Source: Hasllibacter sp963833115 (GTDB lineage: Bacteria; Pseudomonadota; Alphaproteobacteria; Rhodobacterales; Rhodobacteraceae). Taken from it: 64,000 nt of DNA. Of the stretch, positions 52,698 to 61,809 are shown piece after piece. The position numbers were made by a program, and so were the translations under genes. Numbering within the stretch: the stretch's first letter is position 1; each line of letters opens with the position of its first letter. The notes under the pieces were generated by a model, which had not been told where the DNA came from, did not search any database, and worked only from the letters and a program-made list of their open reading frames with translations. The stretch spans positions 2,480,001-2,544,000 of the forward strand of contig CAWHWS010000002.1 of the NCBI GenBank assembly GCA_963833115.1. Reading direction: 5' to 3'.

Positions 52698-52952
52698 ATG
52701 CGCCTCCTGACCCCGATCCTTCTCGCCACATCTAGCCTCCTCGCCGCCTGCACCGCCCCCCTCCCCCCGCAGGACGTCCGGCTCGACCCCGGCCCGCCGA
52801 TCACCGGGGCGGTGGGGGTCGGCTACACCAATGCCGAGATACGCGAGCGGCTGGTGGCCCCCCTCTGCGCGGACCGGGGCCTCGTCCCCGCCACCGTCGC
52901 CATCGGCCGGATCGAGGGGCAGGCCCGCCCCGTGCGCGCCACCTGCGGCTGA
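52698..52952 (+). CDS. Small lipoprotein, function unknown
   Basis: 84 residues. A signal peptide with lipobox LAAC (MRLLTPILLATSSLLAAC) means lipid modification on Cys18. The mature part is 67 residues, Pro-rich at first, then YTNAEIRERLVAPLCADRG, with two more Cys that could pair. GC returns to the high level of the genome here. No domain known. No clear ribosome site upstream. Confidence 0.68.
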   Translation: MRLLTPILLATSSLLAACTAPLPPQDVRLDPGPPITGAVGVGYTNAEIRERLVAPLCADRGLVPATVAIGRIEGQARPVRATCG

Positions 52953-53001
52953 TCGCGCCCGCGGGGGCCGTGAATGCCGCGTCAACCCGGCGAGCCAATC
53001 A

Positions 53002-53041
53002 TGCGCAACGGATGCGCATGCCCCGTGCATGGTCGGTGCAT
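53002..53041 (+). repeat. Second array of four TGYGCAT-like heptamers, 11-bp period
   Basis: TGCGCAA, TGCGCAT, CGTGCAT and GGTGCAT begin at 53002, 53013, 53024 and 53035, each 11 bases apart, followed by CCCCCGTG as in the array at 5863. It lies in the 281-base gap between the lipoprotein gene and cspA, about 190 bases before the cspA start. Confidence 0.65.
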
Positions 53042-53233
53042 CCCCCGTGCGGCCCTCCGCCGCCGCCCCCCCCGCGTCGTTCGGTCACCCCTTGCTATCG
53101 GGCGGGATGTGGCTAGATGCGGCTTGCGAACGCCTCGATCGACTCACTGTCACGCGCAGTCCTCGATACGACAGGATGATTGCCGTTCCTGCCGCACGTC
53201 GCGGGCAGGAGACCGAAGACAGGAGTACACACG

Positions 53234-53440
53234 ATGGCCACTGGCACCGTGAAATGGTTCAACACCACCAAAGGCTACGGCTTCATTCAGCCCGATTCCG
53301 GCGGCAAGGACATCTTCGTCCACATCTCCGCCGTGGAGCGCTCCGGCCTCACCGGCCTGGCCGACAACCAGAAGGTCACCTACGACCTGGAATCCGGCCG
53401 TGACGGCCGCGAGAGCGCGATCAACCTCGCCCTCGCCTGA
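53234..53440 (+). CDS. cspA: Cold-shock protein, CspA family
   Basis: 68 residues, a single cold-shock domain. RNP1 is KGYGFIQP and RNP2 is DIFVHISAV; MATGTVKWFNTTKGYGFIQ is the usual start. It is an RNA/DNA chaperone that melts mRNA structure, or a general single-strand binder. A strong AGGAG sits about eight bases before the ATG. The gap upstream (52953-53233) is long for this genome and carries the phased heptamer array; a weak TTGCTA...TAGATG pair at about 53093-53118 could be its promoter. A terminator follows. Confidence 0.96.
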   Translation: MATGTVKWFNTTKGYGFIQPDSGGKDIFVHISAVERSGLTGLADNQKVTYDLESGRDGRESAINLALA

Positions 53441-53465
53441 CGCGTCCCACCACCGGACGAGACAC

Positions 53466-53492
53466 GAAGCCCTCCGCATCGCGGGGGGCTTC
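53466..53492 (+). terminator. Terminator of cspA
   Basis: GAAGCCCTCCGC, loop ATC, then GCGGGGGGCTTC: a 12-bp stem with one mismatch, followed by TTCATT, 25 bases after the stop. It lies between cspA and the convergent receiver gene and may stop both. Confidence 0.7.
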
Positions 53493-53510
53493 TTCATTCG
53501 AGGCAATGAC

Positions 53511-53903
53511 TTAGCTCAACACGCCTTCCAGCGCCCGGATGATCTCCCGCGTCGAGGACGGCTTCTCGCAGAGCGGCGCCCCCGGATAGTCCCGCGCCAG
53601 CGCGCCCCGGTCTGCCCCGCCCGAATGGAACACCATGCCCAGCCCCGCCGCGCGGATCCGGTCGGCCAGGGGGAACACGGTCCCGTCCGCGATCTCGATG
53701 TCGAGGAGCGCCGCGTCCGGCCCCGCCTCCAGCGCGCCCACCGCGTCGCGCGCCCGCGCGAACGGCCCGATCACGACGGCCCCCGCCTCTTCCAGCAGGC
53801 CCGCCATGTCGAGCGCGATGATCGCGTCGTCCTCCACCAGCAGGATCGACGCCCCGCGCAGAGGTCGCGCGCGCGTGGCGGGGCTGATGGCGGAAAGGGT
53901 CAA
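53511..53903 (-). CDS. Single-domain response regulator (receiver)
   Basis: 130 residues starting at TTG at 53903, chosen because AGGAGG lies seven bases upstream and no ATG or GTG fits the domain edge. One receiver domain: acidic pocket VEDD at 23-26, phospho-acceptor D68 (ALLDIEIADG), S94 in VFHSGG and K114 in LCEKPSS. No output domain, so it probably relays or sequesters phosphate for a kinase encoded elsewhere. The LVEDDAIIALDMAGLLEEAG start is typical of receivers that pair with HWE/HisKA_2 kinases such as the one at 79-1278, a loose inference. Convergent with cspA, divergent from the SDR gene. Confidence 0.85.
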   Translation of the reverse strand: MTLSAISPATRARPLRGASILLVEDDAIIALDMAGLLEEAGAVVIGPFARARDAVGALEAGPDAALLDIEIADGTVFPLADRIRAAGLGMVFHSGGADRGALARDYPGAPLCEKPSSTREIIRALEGVLS

Positions 53904-54080
53904 GTCGGAGCCTCCTGCGATGTCGGCGGGCCGCCGCGCGCCGCACCCCTGGCACGTCGTGCGACATACCCCGAACACGCATCGCCCCCATCCGTTCCCG
54001 GCACGAGACGACATGACGCCGCAAGGGAACCGCCGCGCCGCCCTGGGGTTCGCCCCGGCACACGCAGGATGGATGCCCCG

Positions 54081-54935
54081 ATGACCGACGCCCCGAAGAT
54101 CCCCGCCCAGTCGCAGGACGCGATGCCGGCCGACGAGCACCGCATGGACCCGGCCCCCGACTGGCACCCCCGCCACCCCGGCGCGGGCAAGCTCGAGGGC
54201 AAGGTCGCCCTGATCACCGGCGGCGACAGCGGCATCGGCCGCGCCGTCGCCGCCCTCTTCGCCCGCGAGGGCGCCCGCGTCGCGATCGCCTATCTCGAGG
54301 AGGACCGCGACGCCGAGGCGACCAAGGAGATCGTCGAAGGCGAGGGAAGCGAGTGCCTCCTCATCCCCGGGGATCTCGGCGTGAAGGCCAACGCCACCGC
54401 CGCCGTCGAGAAGACGGTCGAACGGTTCGGCCAGCTCGACATCCTCATCAACAACGGCGCTCAGCAATGGCTGGACGAGGACTTCGCCGCGCTCGAGGAG
54501 GACAAGCTGCGCCAGATGATCGGCTCGAACATCATGGCCTATTTCTTCGCCACCCAGGCCGCGCTGCCGCACCTCAAGGAGGGCGCGCGCATCATCAACA
54601 CGAGCTCCGTCAACGCCTTCGCGGGCATGGGGAGCCTGATCACCTACTCGATGACGCGGGGCGCGAGCCTCGCCTTCTCCCGCTCGCTCGCCTCCAACCT
54701 CGCCGACCGGGGCATCACGGTGAACTCGGTCGCCCCCGGCCCGATCTGGACGCCCTTCATCCCCGGCACCATGCCGGCCGAGGCGGTCGAGGATTTCGGC
54801 TCCGGCACGCCGATGGGCCGGGCCGGCCAGCCCTGGGAGGTCGCGACCGCCTACCTGTTCTTCGCCTCCTCGGACGGAAGCTACTACACCGGGCAGACCA
54901 TGCACCCGAACGGCGGCATGGTCGTCGGCGCCTGA
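54081..54935 (+). CDS. SDR family oxidoreductase with Arg in place of the catalytic Lys
   Basis: 284 residues, similar to the YghA/YhdG (glucose dehydrogenase-like) group, with a long N-terminal extension (QSQDAMPADEHRMDPAPDWH). NAD(P) motif LITGGDSGIGRAVA (about 44-57) and NNGAQQW are normal. The active-site Ser (INTSSVNAFAG) and Tyr are present, but the YxxxK motif reads YSMTRGAS, so Lys is replaced by Arg. The rest of the fold and the C-terminus (GQTMHPNGGMVVGA) are complete. A proline-rich stress-type oxidoreductase is expected; substrate unknown. An in-frame ATG at 54069 is possible. Confidence 0.9.
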   Translation: MTDAPKIPAQSQDAMPADEHRMDPAPDWHPRHPGAGKLEGKVALITGGDSGIGRAVAALFAREGARVAIAYLEEDRDAEATKEIVEGEGSECLLIPGDLGVKANATAAVEKTVERFGQLDILINNGAQQWLDEDFAALEEDKLRQMIGSNIMAYFFATQAALPHLKEGARIINTSSVNAFAGMGSLITYSMTRGASLAFSRSLASNLADRGITVNSVAPGPIWTPFIPGTMPAEAVEDFGSGTPMGRAGQPWEVATAYLFFASSDGSYYTGQTMHPNGGMVVGA

Positions 54936-54990
54936 CTCGCGGCCGGGCCGCGCTACCTGCGTGCGAGCACTTCACGGGGGGCTCGCACGC

Positions 54991-56586
<1,596 letters not shown>

Positions 56587-56599
56587 CGCGGGCTCCGGC

Positions 56600-57424
56600 C
56601 TAGCGCCTCGTGGGCAGGGTGTCCGGCAGGTCGATCCCCGCGACCTGCTCGGCGATCGGGTCGACCGCCAGCGGGTGCATGTCGCGCGCGTGGCGAACCG
56701 GATCGCCCATCGCCTCCCACCGCCCGCGCGCGTAGACCTCGAGCGCCGAGAATCCCGCCTTGTAGGCCATCTTCGGCGATCCCGGCACCCAGTAGCCGAG
56801 GTAGACATAGGGCAGCCCCGCCTCGCGCGCGATCTCGACATGGTCGAGGATGACGTGCGTGCCGAGGCTGTCCGCCGCCCGGTCCGGGTCGTAGAAGCTG
56901 TAGACGAGGCTCAGCCCGTCATCGAGCACGTCCGTCAGGCACACCGCCGCCGTCTCGCCCTCCTCCTCGGGGTCGGTGTACTCGATCACCCGGGTGCGGA
57001 TCGGCGTCTCCTCGATCATCGCGGCGAACTCGAAGATGTCCATGTCCGCCATCCCGCCGCTGGCGTGGCGCGCGTCGAGATAGCGGCGGAACAGGGCGAA
57101 CTGCGTCTCGGTGGCCCAGGGGGCGTTGGCCTGCCGCTCGAGCCCCGCGTTGCGCCGCGCCACCCGCCTCTGCGAGCGGGACGGAGCGAACTCCGCGACC
57201 CGGATCCGCACCGACAGGCAGGCCGAGCATTCCGCGCAGGACGGCCGGTAGAGCACGCTCTGCGACCGGCGGAACCCCTGCTTGGAGAGCGCGTCGTTCA
57301 GCGTCTCGGCATGGTCGCCCCCGAGCGCGGTGAACAGCTTGCGCTCCATCCGGCCGGGCAGATACGGGCACGGCTGCGGCGCCGTGACGTAGAACTGCGG
57401 CGCGAGCGGAAGCGTGTGACGCAT
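56600..57424 (-). CDS. bpt: Aspartate/glutamate leucyltransferase
   Basis: 274 residues, the bacterial ATE1-like transferase that adds Leu from Leu-tRNA to N-terminal Asp or Glu, marking proteins for ClpS/ClpAP. Signatures: FYVTAPQPCPYLPGRMERK at the start (Cys-Pro-Tyr), FRRSQSVLYRPSCAECSAC with a Cys cluster, and YLGYWVPGSPKMAYKAGFSA. It faces the glucosidase gene and lies 98 bases downstream of an RDD gene on the same strand, an order common in Rhodobacterales. Confidence 0.95.
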   Translation of the reverse strand: MRHTLPLAPQFYVTAPQPCPYLPGRMERKLFTALGGDHAETLNDALSKQGFRRSQSVLYRPSCAECSACLSVRIRVAEFAPSRSQRRVARRNAGLERQANAPWATETQFALFRRYLDARHASGGMADMDIFEFAAMIEETPIRTRVIEYTDPEEEGETAAVCLTDVLDDGLSLVYSFYDPDRAADSLGTHVILDHVEIAREAGLPYVYLGYWVPGSPKMAYKAGFSALEVYARGRWEAMGDPVRHARDMHPLAVDPIAEQVAGIDLPDTLPTRR

Positions 57425-57522
57425 CGGTCGGAAGTCCCTCCACGGCCTCTGCCGGGGCCGAGCGGCACGTTAGCCGCGCGCCCGCGCCCGTGCCAAGCCC
57501 CCGGCGGCGGCCCCTCGCCGCG

Positions 57523-57975
57523 TCACGCCGCCGCCCGGTTCACCGCCGCCGTGCCCATCACGTGATCGGTCAGTCCCTGGCGCCGCGGCGTCGCCAGCAT
57601 CATCGCGGCGGAGACGAGCTGCACCGGGAAGGTCACCATCGACACCATATAGCCGGCCGTGTGCAGCGCCGCCTGCCCGAAATCGAGCGGCTCGCCCCGC
57701 CGGTCGCGCAGCTCGATCGACATCGCGCGCATCCCCCAGGTGGCCGACCGGCGCGAGATCGTGACCGTTCGGTAGACCGCGTCGATCACCGCGAAGAGCG
57801 GCAGCAGCAGCACCGCCAGGCCCAGCGTCAGCACCGTGAGCACGGCCCACAGGCCCCAGACGAGCGCCGTGTCGATCGCCCAGGCGATCGCGCGCTTGGT
57901 CGGCGTGTCGTCGTAGAACTCCGGCTGGGCGTCCGGGTCCGGCAATCCGGGATAGGCGTGCGTCATCACGGTCAT
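57523..57975 (-). CDS. RDD family membrane protein
   Basis: 150 residues with an RDD domain: TPTKRAIAWAIDTALVWGLW gives the Arg-Asp pair in the first helix, the second helix follows at about 45-65, and the third near 110-130. Small inner-membrane proteins of this family are of uncertain function; a few act in Na+/H+ exchange or lipid transport. It is the upstream neighbour of bpt, so cotranscription is likely. Confidence 0.88.
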   Translation of the reverse strand: MTVMTHAYPGLPDPDAQPEFYDDTPTKRAIAWAIDTALVWGLWAVLTVLTLGLAVLLLPLFAVIDAVYRTVTISRRSATWGMRAMSIELRDRRGEPLDFGQAALHTAGYMVSMVTFPVQLVSAAMMLATPRRQGLTDHVMGTAAVNRAAA

Positions 57976-58000
57976 CTAGGGATCCTTCGCGTCATTGCGA

Positions 58001-58030
58001 AGGGGCGCGCCACGGCCGTGGCGCGCCCCT
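58001..58030. terminator. 30-base perfect palindrome between RDD and DUF2852 genes
   Basis: AGGGGCGCGCCACGG followed by its exact reverse complement. It begins 18 bases after the DUF2852 stop (minus strand) and lies just upstream of the RDD gene. A stem of 13 or more bp makes it a likely terminator for DUF2852. No T-tract. Confidence 0.55.
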
Positions 58031-58048
58031 CCTCCTCCGGTCGCCGAT

Positions 58049-58531
58049 TCAGGCGGCGTCGCGCCGGCCGTCATCCGTGCCGCCGCCCGATCCGCCGTCC
58101 GGGCCGCCGTCCGCGGGAGTCGCGTCGCGGGCCGTGCGGGCGCGGTCGGTCATGAACTGGTCGAACTCGGCCTTGTCCTTGGCCTCGCGCAGCCGCCCGA
58201 GGAAGGCCTCGAAGCTGCCCTGCTCTTCTTCCAGACGGCGCAGCGTGTCGGCCTTGTAGGCGTCGAACGCGCTGTTGCCGGAGGACCGGAACGCCGCCGC
58301 GGCGCCGCGCATCCGGCCGGTGCGCCCGCATCCCTTGCGGCCCCACCGGCCCGTCGCGGTCATGTAGAAGACCAGCGCGAGGCCGACCGGCCAGAAGAGG
58401 ACGAACCCCGCGACCATGGCCGCGATCCAGGCCATCGGGCCGTGCCCGTCGAGCCAGCCTTGCGTGCGGCGGGCCCAGGATGCGCCCCGGGAGGCGGCGC
58501 CATTGCCGGCGGTGGAGGCGATCGTGCTCAT
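58049..58531 (-). CDS. DUF2852 family membrane protein
   Basis: 160 residues. One or two hydrophobic stretches at about 33-57 (GPMAWIAAMVAGFVLFWPVG and LALVFYMTATGRWG) followed by a charged helical region (AFDAYKADTLRRLEEEQGSF, EAFLGRLREAKDKAEFDQFM) are the DUF2852 pattern. The tail is Asp/Gly-rich. Function unknown; inner membrane expected. Its upstream region holds two identical-pattern palindromes (58562-58580 and 58620-58638) shared with glnE. Confidence 0.88.
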   Translation of the reverse strand: MSTIASTAGNGAASRGASWARRTQGWLDGHGPMAWIAAMVAGFVLFWPVGLALVFYMTATGRWGRKGCGRTGRMRGAAAAFRSSGNSAFDAYKADTLRRLEEEQGSFEAFLGRLREAKDKAEFDQFMTDRARTARDATPADGGPDGGSGGGTDDGRRDAA

Positions 58532-58561
58532 GAGGGTCTGTCCTTCCTTGAGGTCCGGGTG

Positions 58562-58580
58562 ATGTGAACTCTCTTCACAT
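58562..58580. promoter_or_regulatory. Operator-like palindrome ATGTGAA-N5-TTCACAT (copy 1)
   Basis: A 19-base perfect palindrome with a 5-base spacer, 31 bases upstream of the DUF2852 ATG. A second copy lies 58 bases away (centre to centre). The pattern suggests a dimeric repressor or activator site. Unlike CRP sites (16 bases, N6), the inner spacing here is N7 between TGTGA and TCACA, so CRP is not assumed. Confidence 0.65.
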
Positions 58581-58619
58581 GACGGTATGTGGGCGGCCGC
58601 GCGCCCCGCGCAAGGGGGC

Positions 58620-58638
58620 ATGTGAAGGAAGTTCACAT
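58620..58638. promoter_or_regulatory. Operator-like palindrome ATGTGAA-N5-TTCACAT (copy 2)
   Basis: The same 19-base palindrome as at 58562, with a different spacer (GGAAG instead of CTCTC), 56 bases upstream of the glnE ATG. The two sites lie on either side of the divergent intergenic centre, so one regulator could control both genes. Confidence 0.65.
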
Positions 58639-58693
58639 TTCCGCGCCGCACGCGCCGATTGACGCCGCCCGCCGCCTCGCCGACCCTGCGCCC

Positions 58694-61392
58694 ATGCCCC
58701 ACGCCTTCGGCGGCCCCCCCGTCCCGGCCCCGGGCTGCGGCGCCGACCTCCTCGCCGCCACCGCCTCGCGCTCGCCGCATCTCGCCCGCCTCATCGAGCG
58801 GGAGGGCGACTGGCTCGGCGGCGCCTGGCCCGCCCCGGAGGCCGCCGCCCGCGCCGAGATCGCGGCCGCCGCCGCCGCGCGAGGCAAGTCCGCGGGCACC
58901 GACCTGCGCCGCGCCAAGGGCCGCGTCTCGCTCCTGGCGGCCCTGTGCGATCTCGGCGGCCGCTGGTCGCTGGAGGGTGTCACCGCCACCCTGACGAACC
59001 TCGCGGACGCCGCCCTCGGCGCCGCCCTGCGCGCCGCCTGCGACGCCGAGGCCCGCCGCGGCGCCCTGCCCCCGGACCCCGAGGCCGCCGGCCTCTTCGC
59101 CCTCGCCATGGGCAAGATGGGCGCGCGCGAGCTCAACTATTCCTCGGATATCGACATCGTCCTCCTCTTCGACCGCGCCCGCTACGGAGAGGGCTATCCC
59201 GCCGCCCGCGCCGGCATGATCCGCGCCGCCCGCGCCGCCCTGCGCCTGATGTCCGAGGTCACCGCCGAGGGCTACGTCTTCCGCACCGACCTGCGCCTGC
59301 GGCCCGACCCCTCGACCACGCCCCTGGTCCTGCCCACCGACGCGGCCGAGCGCTATTACGAGAGCCTCGGCCGCGCCTGGGAGCGCGCCGCCCACGTCAA
59401 GGCGCGCGCCGCCGCCGGAGACCTCGCGGGCGGCGCCGCCTATCTCGCGCGCCTGCGCCCCTTCGTCTGGCGCCGGCATCTCGACTTCGCCGCCATCCGG
59501 GAGGCCGCGGGCATGCTCGGCGCGATCCGCGCGGCGAACGGCCCGGATGGCGGCGTTCCCGGCCGCGACCTCAAGCGCGCCCGCGGCGGCATCCGGGAGA
59601 TCGAGTTCGCGGCCCAGGCGCTGCAGCTCGTCCATGGCGGCCGCGACCCCTCCCTGCGGGTCCGCGGCACCTGCGACGCCCTCGCCCGCCTCGCCGCCGC
59701 GGGCCATCTCACCGCCTCGGACGCCGCCGCCCTGGCCGAAGACTACCGCGCCCTGCGCACCGCCGAGCACCGCCTGCAGATGCTGCGCGACGCGCAGACC
59801 CACCGCGTCCCGACCGATCCCGAGGAGATCGCCCGCGCCGCCGGGCTCGCCGGCCACGCGGACCCCGCCCCCTGGCTGGAGGAGCTCGGCGACCGCATGT
59901 CCCGCGCCGCCCGCATCGCCGGCGCCGTCCTGGGCGAGCCGGCCCCCGCGCCGAAGGTCCCGCCCGCCCGCGCCGAGGCCCTCGCCCGCTGGTCCGCCGC
60001 CCCGGCCCTGCGCTCGGCCGCCGCGCGAGAGGGGCTCGCCCGCATCGCCGGCGCCCTCGTCGCGCGGATCGACGCCTCCCCCCATCCGGACGTCGCCATG
60101 GCCGCGCTCACCGACTTCATCGCCCGCCTGCCCGCCGGCGCCCAGCTCTTCGCGCTCTTCGAGGCGAACCCCCCGCTGATGGACCTCCTCGTGGACATCG
60201 CCGGCACCGCCCCGGCCCTGGCGCGCCATCTCGCCGCCAATGCCGGCGTGCTCGACGCGGTCATCGGGGGGAGCTCTTCGCCCCCTGGCCCGGCATGCCC
60301 GCGCTCGAGGCGCGCCTCATGGCCCTCGCCGCCGCCGAGCCGGACCATGAGGCGCGCCTCATGGCCCTGCGCCGCGCCGTCGGCGAATGGCGCTTCGCCA
60401 TCGGCCTGCACCTGCTGCGCGGCCTCGCCCCCCCGGCGGAGATCGGGCGCCGCTACGCCGACCTCGCCGAGGCCACGCTCCGCGCCGCCCTCCCGCTCGC
60501 GGCCGACGACGTCGCGCGCCGGCACGGCCGCCTGCCCGGCGCCGCCGCCAGCATCCTCGGCATGGGCTCGCTCGGGGCCGCCCGGCTCGACGCGTCCTCC
60601 GACCTCGACCTGATCGTCGTCTACGACGCCCCCTCCGGCGCCATGTCGGACGGCCCCCGCCCGCTCGCCGCCGGCGCCTGGCACGCCAAGCTCGCCCAGG
60701 CCCTCGTCACCACGCTCGGCGCGCCGATGGCCGGCGGCGTCCTCTACGAGGTCGACCTGCGCCTGCGCCCCTCCGGCCGCCGCGGCCCCGTCGCCGTCAG
60801 CCGCGCGGCGTTCGAACGCTACCAGTCCGAGGAGGCCTGGACCTGGGAGCACCTCGCCCTCACCCGCGCCCGCCCCGTCGCGGGCGACGCCGGCCTCGGC
60901 GCCCGGATCGAGGCGTTCCGCGCCGCCCTCCTGGCCGGGCGCGCCGGCGACGCCCCCCGCATCGCCGACGGCGTCGCCCAGATGCGCGCCCGCCTCGCGG
61001 AGGCCCGTCCCGGCGGCGGCCCCTGGGACCTCAAGGACGGCCCCGGCGCCCTGCGCGACGTCGAGCTCGCGGCCCAGGCCGCCACCCTCCTCGCGGGCGC
61101 CCCGGACCGCGACCCCGAGGCGCAGATCGCCCATTGGGGCGAGGGCGCCGGCGCCCTCCTCGCCGCCTGGCGCCCCGCCGCCGACGCGCGCCTCGCCCTG
61201 CGCCTCCTGGCGCCCGCCGGCATCCCGCCCGGCACGCGGATCGAGGACGCGATCGGCGCCGGCGGCCTCGCGGTCCTCGCCGCGACGACCGGCCATCCGG
61301 CCGCCGATCTCGCGCCCCTCCTCGCCGAACGCCGCGCCGCCGCCGACGCCGCGATCCGCGCCCGGCTTGCCGTCTGGGCACCCGGCCTGTAG
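58694..61392 (+). pseudogene. glnE: Bifunctional glutamine synthetase adenylyltransferase, frameshifted
   Basis: About 899 residues after joining frames. It adenylylates and deadenylylates glutamine synthetase in nitrogen control. The N-terminal removase domain has NYSSDIDIVLLFD and FRTDLRLRPDPS; the C-terminal adenylase domain has DASSDLDLIVVYDAPSG and YEVDLRLRPSGRRGP. The frame breaks in a run of six G (60266-60271): the expected reading VIGGELFAPWPGMPAL needs seven, so a one-base deletion or miscall is indicated. Both domains are otherwise intact. The ATG at 58694 has no clear ribosome site; upstream in-frame sequence holds an operator-like palindrome. Confidence 0.88.
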
Positions 61393-61421
61393 CGAGCGCG
61401 AGCCCCAGCGGAGGCATCCCG

Positions 61422-61685
61422 ATGACCAAGGCCGATCCGGACGACCCCAAGGGCCTCATCCGCGAAGGATACCGCATGGAGGGGATCGGCCCCGGCGAAT
61501 GCCGGTCGATCTTCCTGGACTGGGCGCTCAGCGTGCCGCCGGACGACCCGCTCGTGCGCGTCGAGCGCCTCCTCGCCGGACGCCCCGAGGACCACCCCAT
61601 GACCGAGGTCCTGCGCGCCGCCCTCGCCGCCCCTGCCCCCACCGGCCGCCGCGGCGGCTGGCGCGCCCGCCGCACGGACCCCTAG
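61422..61685 (+). CDS. Small protein of unknown function after glnE
   Basis: 87 residues with GGAGG about eight bases before its ATG, 29 bases after glnE, likely cotranscribed. The middle (EGYRMEGIGPGECRSIFLDW, then DHPMTEVLRAAL) has the look of a conserved helical protein, and the C-terminus is basic (RRGGWRARR). No signal peptide or membrane helix. Not recognised. Confidence 0.7.
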   Translation: MTKADPDDPKGLIREGYRMEGIGPGECRSIFLDWALSVPPDDPLVRVERLLAGRPEDHPMTEVLRAALAAPAPTGRRGGWRARRTDP

Positions 61686-61725
61686 CTCACCGCGCCCCTG
61701 CCGGGGGCCCGCCCGACCCGGATGC

Positions 61726-61809
61726 GCCCCCGCCGCAGGCACGCCCCCCGCAGATGACGCCCCACCGCAGGCAATGCCCCACCGCAGGTGGTGCCCCACC
61801 GCAGGTGGT
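61726..61809. repeat. Tandem 17-bp repeat GCCCCACCGCAGGTGGT
   Basis: Five adjacent units of 16-17 bases start at 61726, 61743, 61759, 6176 + 700 (61776) and 61793. The last two are identical, the others degenerate towards the glnE side. The array runs into the last bases of the TRAP permease stop codon. A minisatellite-like slippage array; it may also form a weak structure at the convergent transcript ends. Confidence 0.75.

Noticed and set aside
58562..58638. CRP or PpsR sites
   Set aside because: Spacing does not fit: TGTGA-N7-TCACA instead of N6, and TGT-N11-ACA instead of N12.
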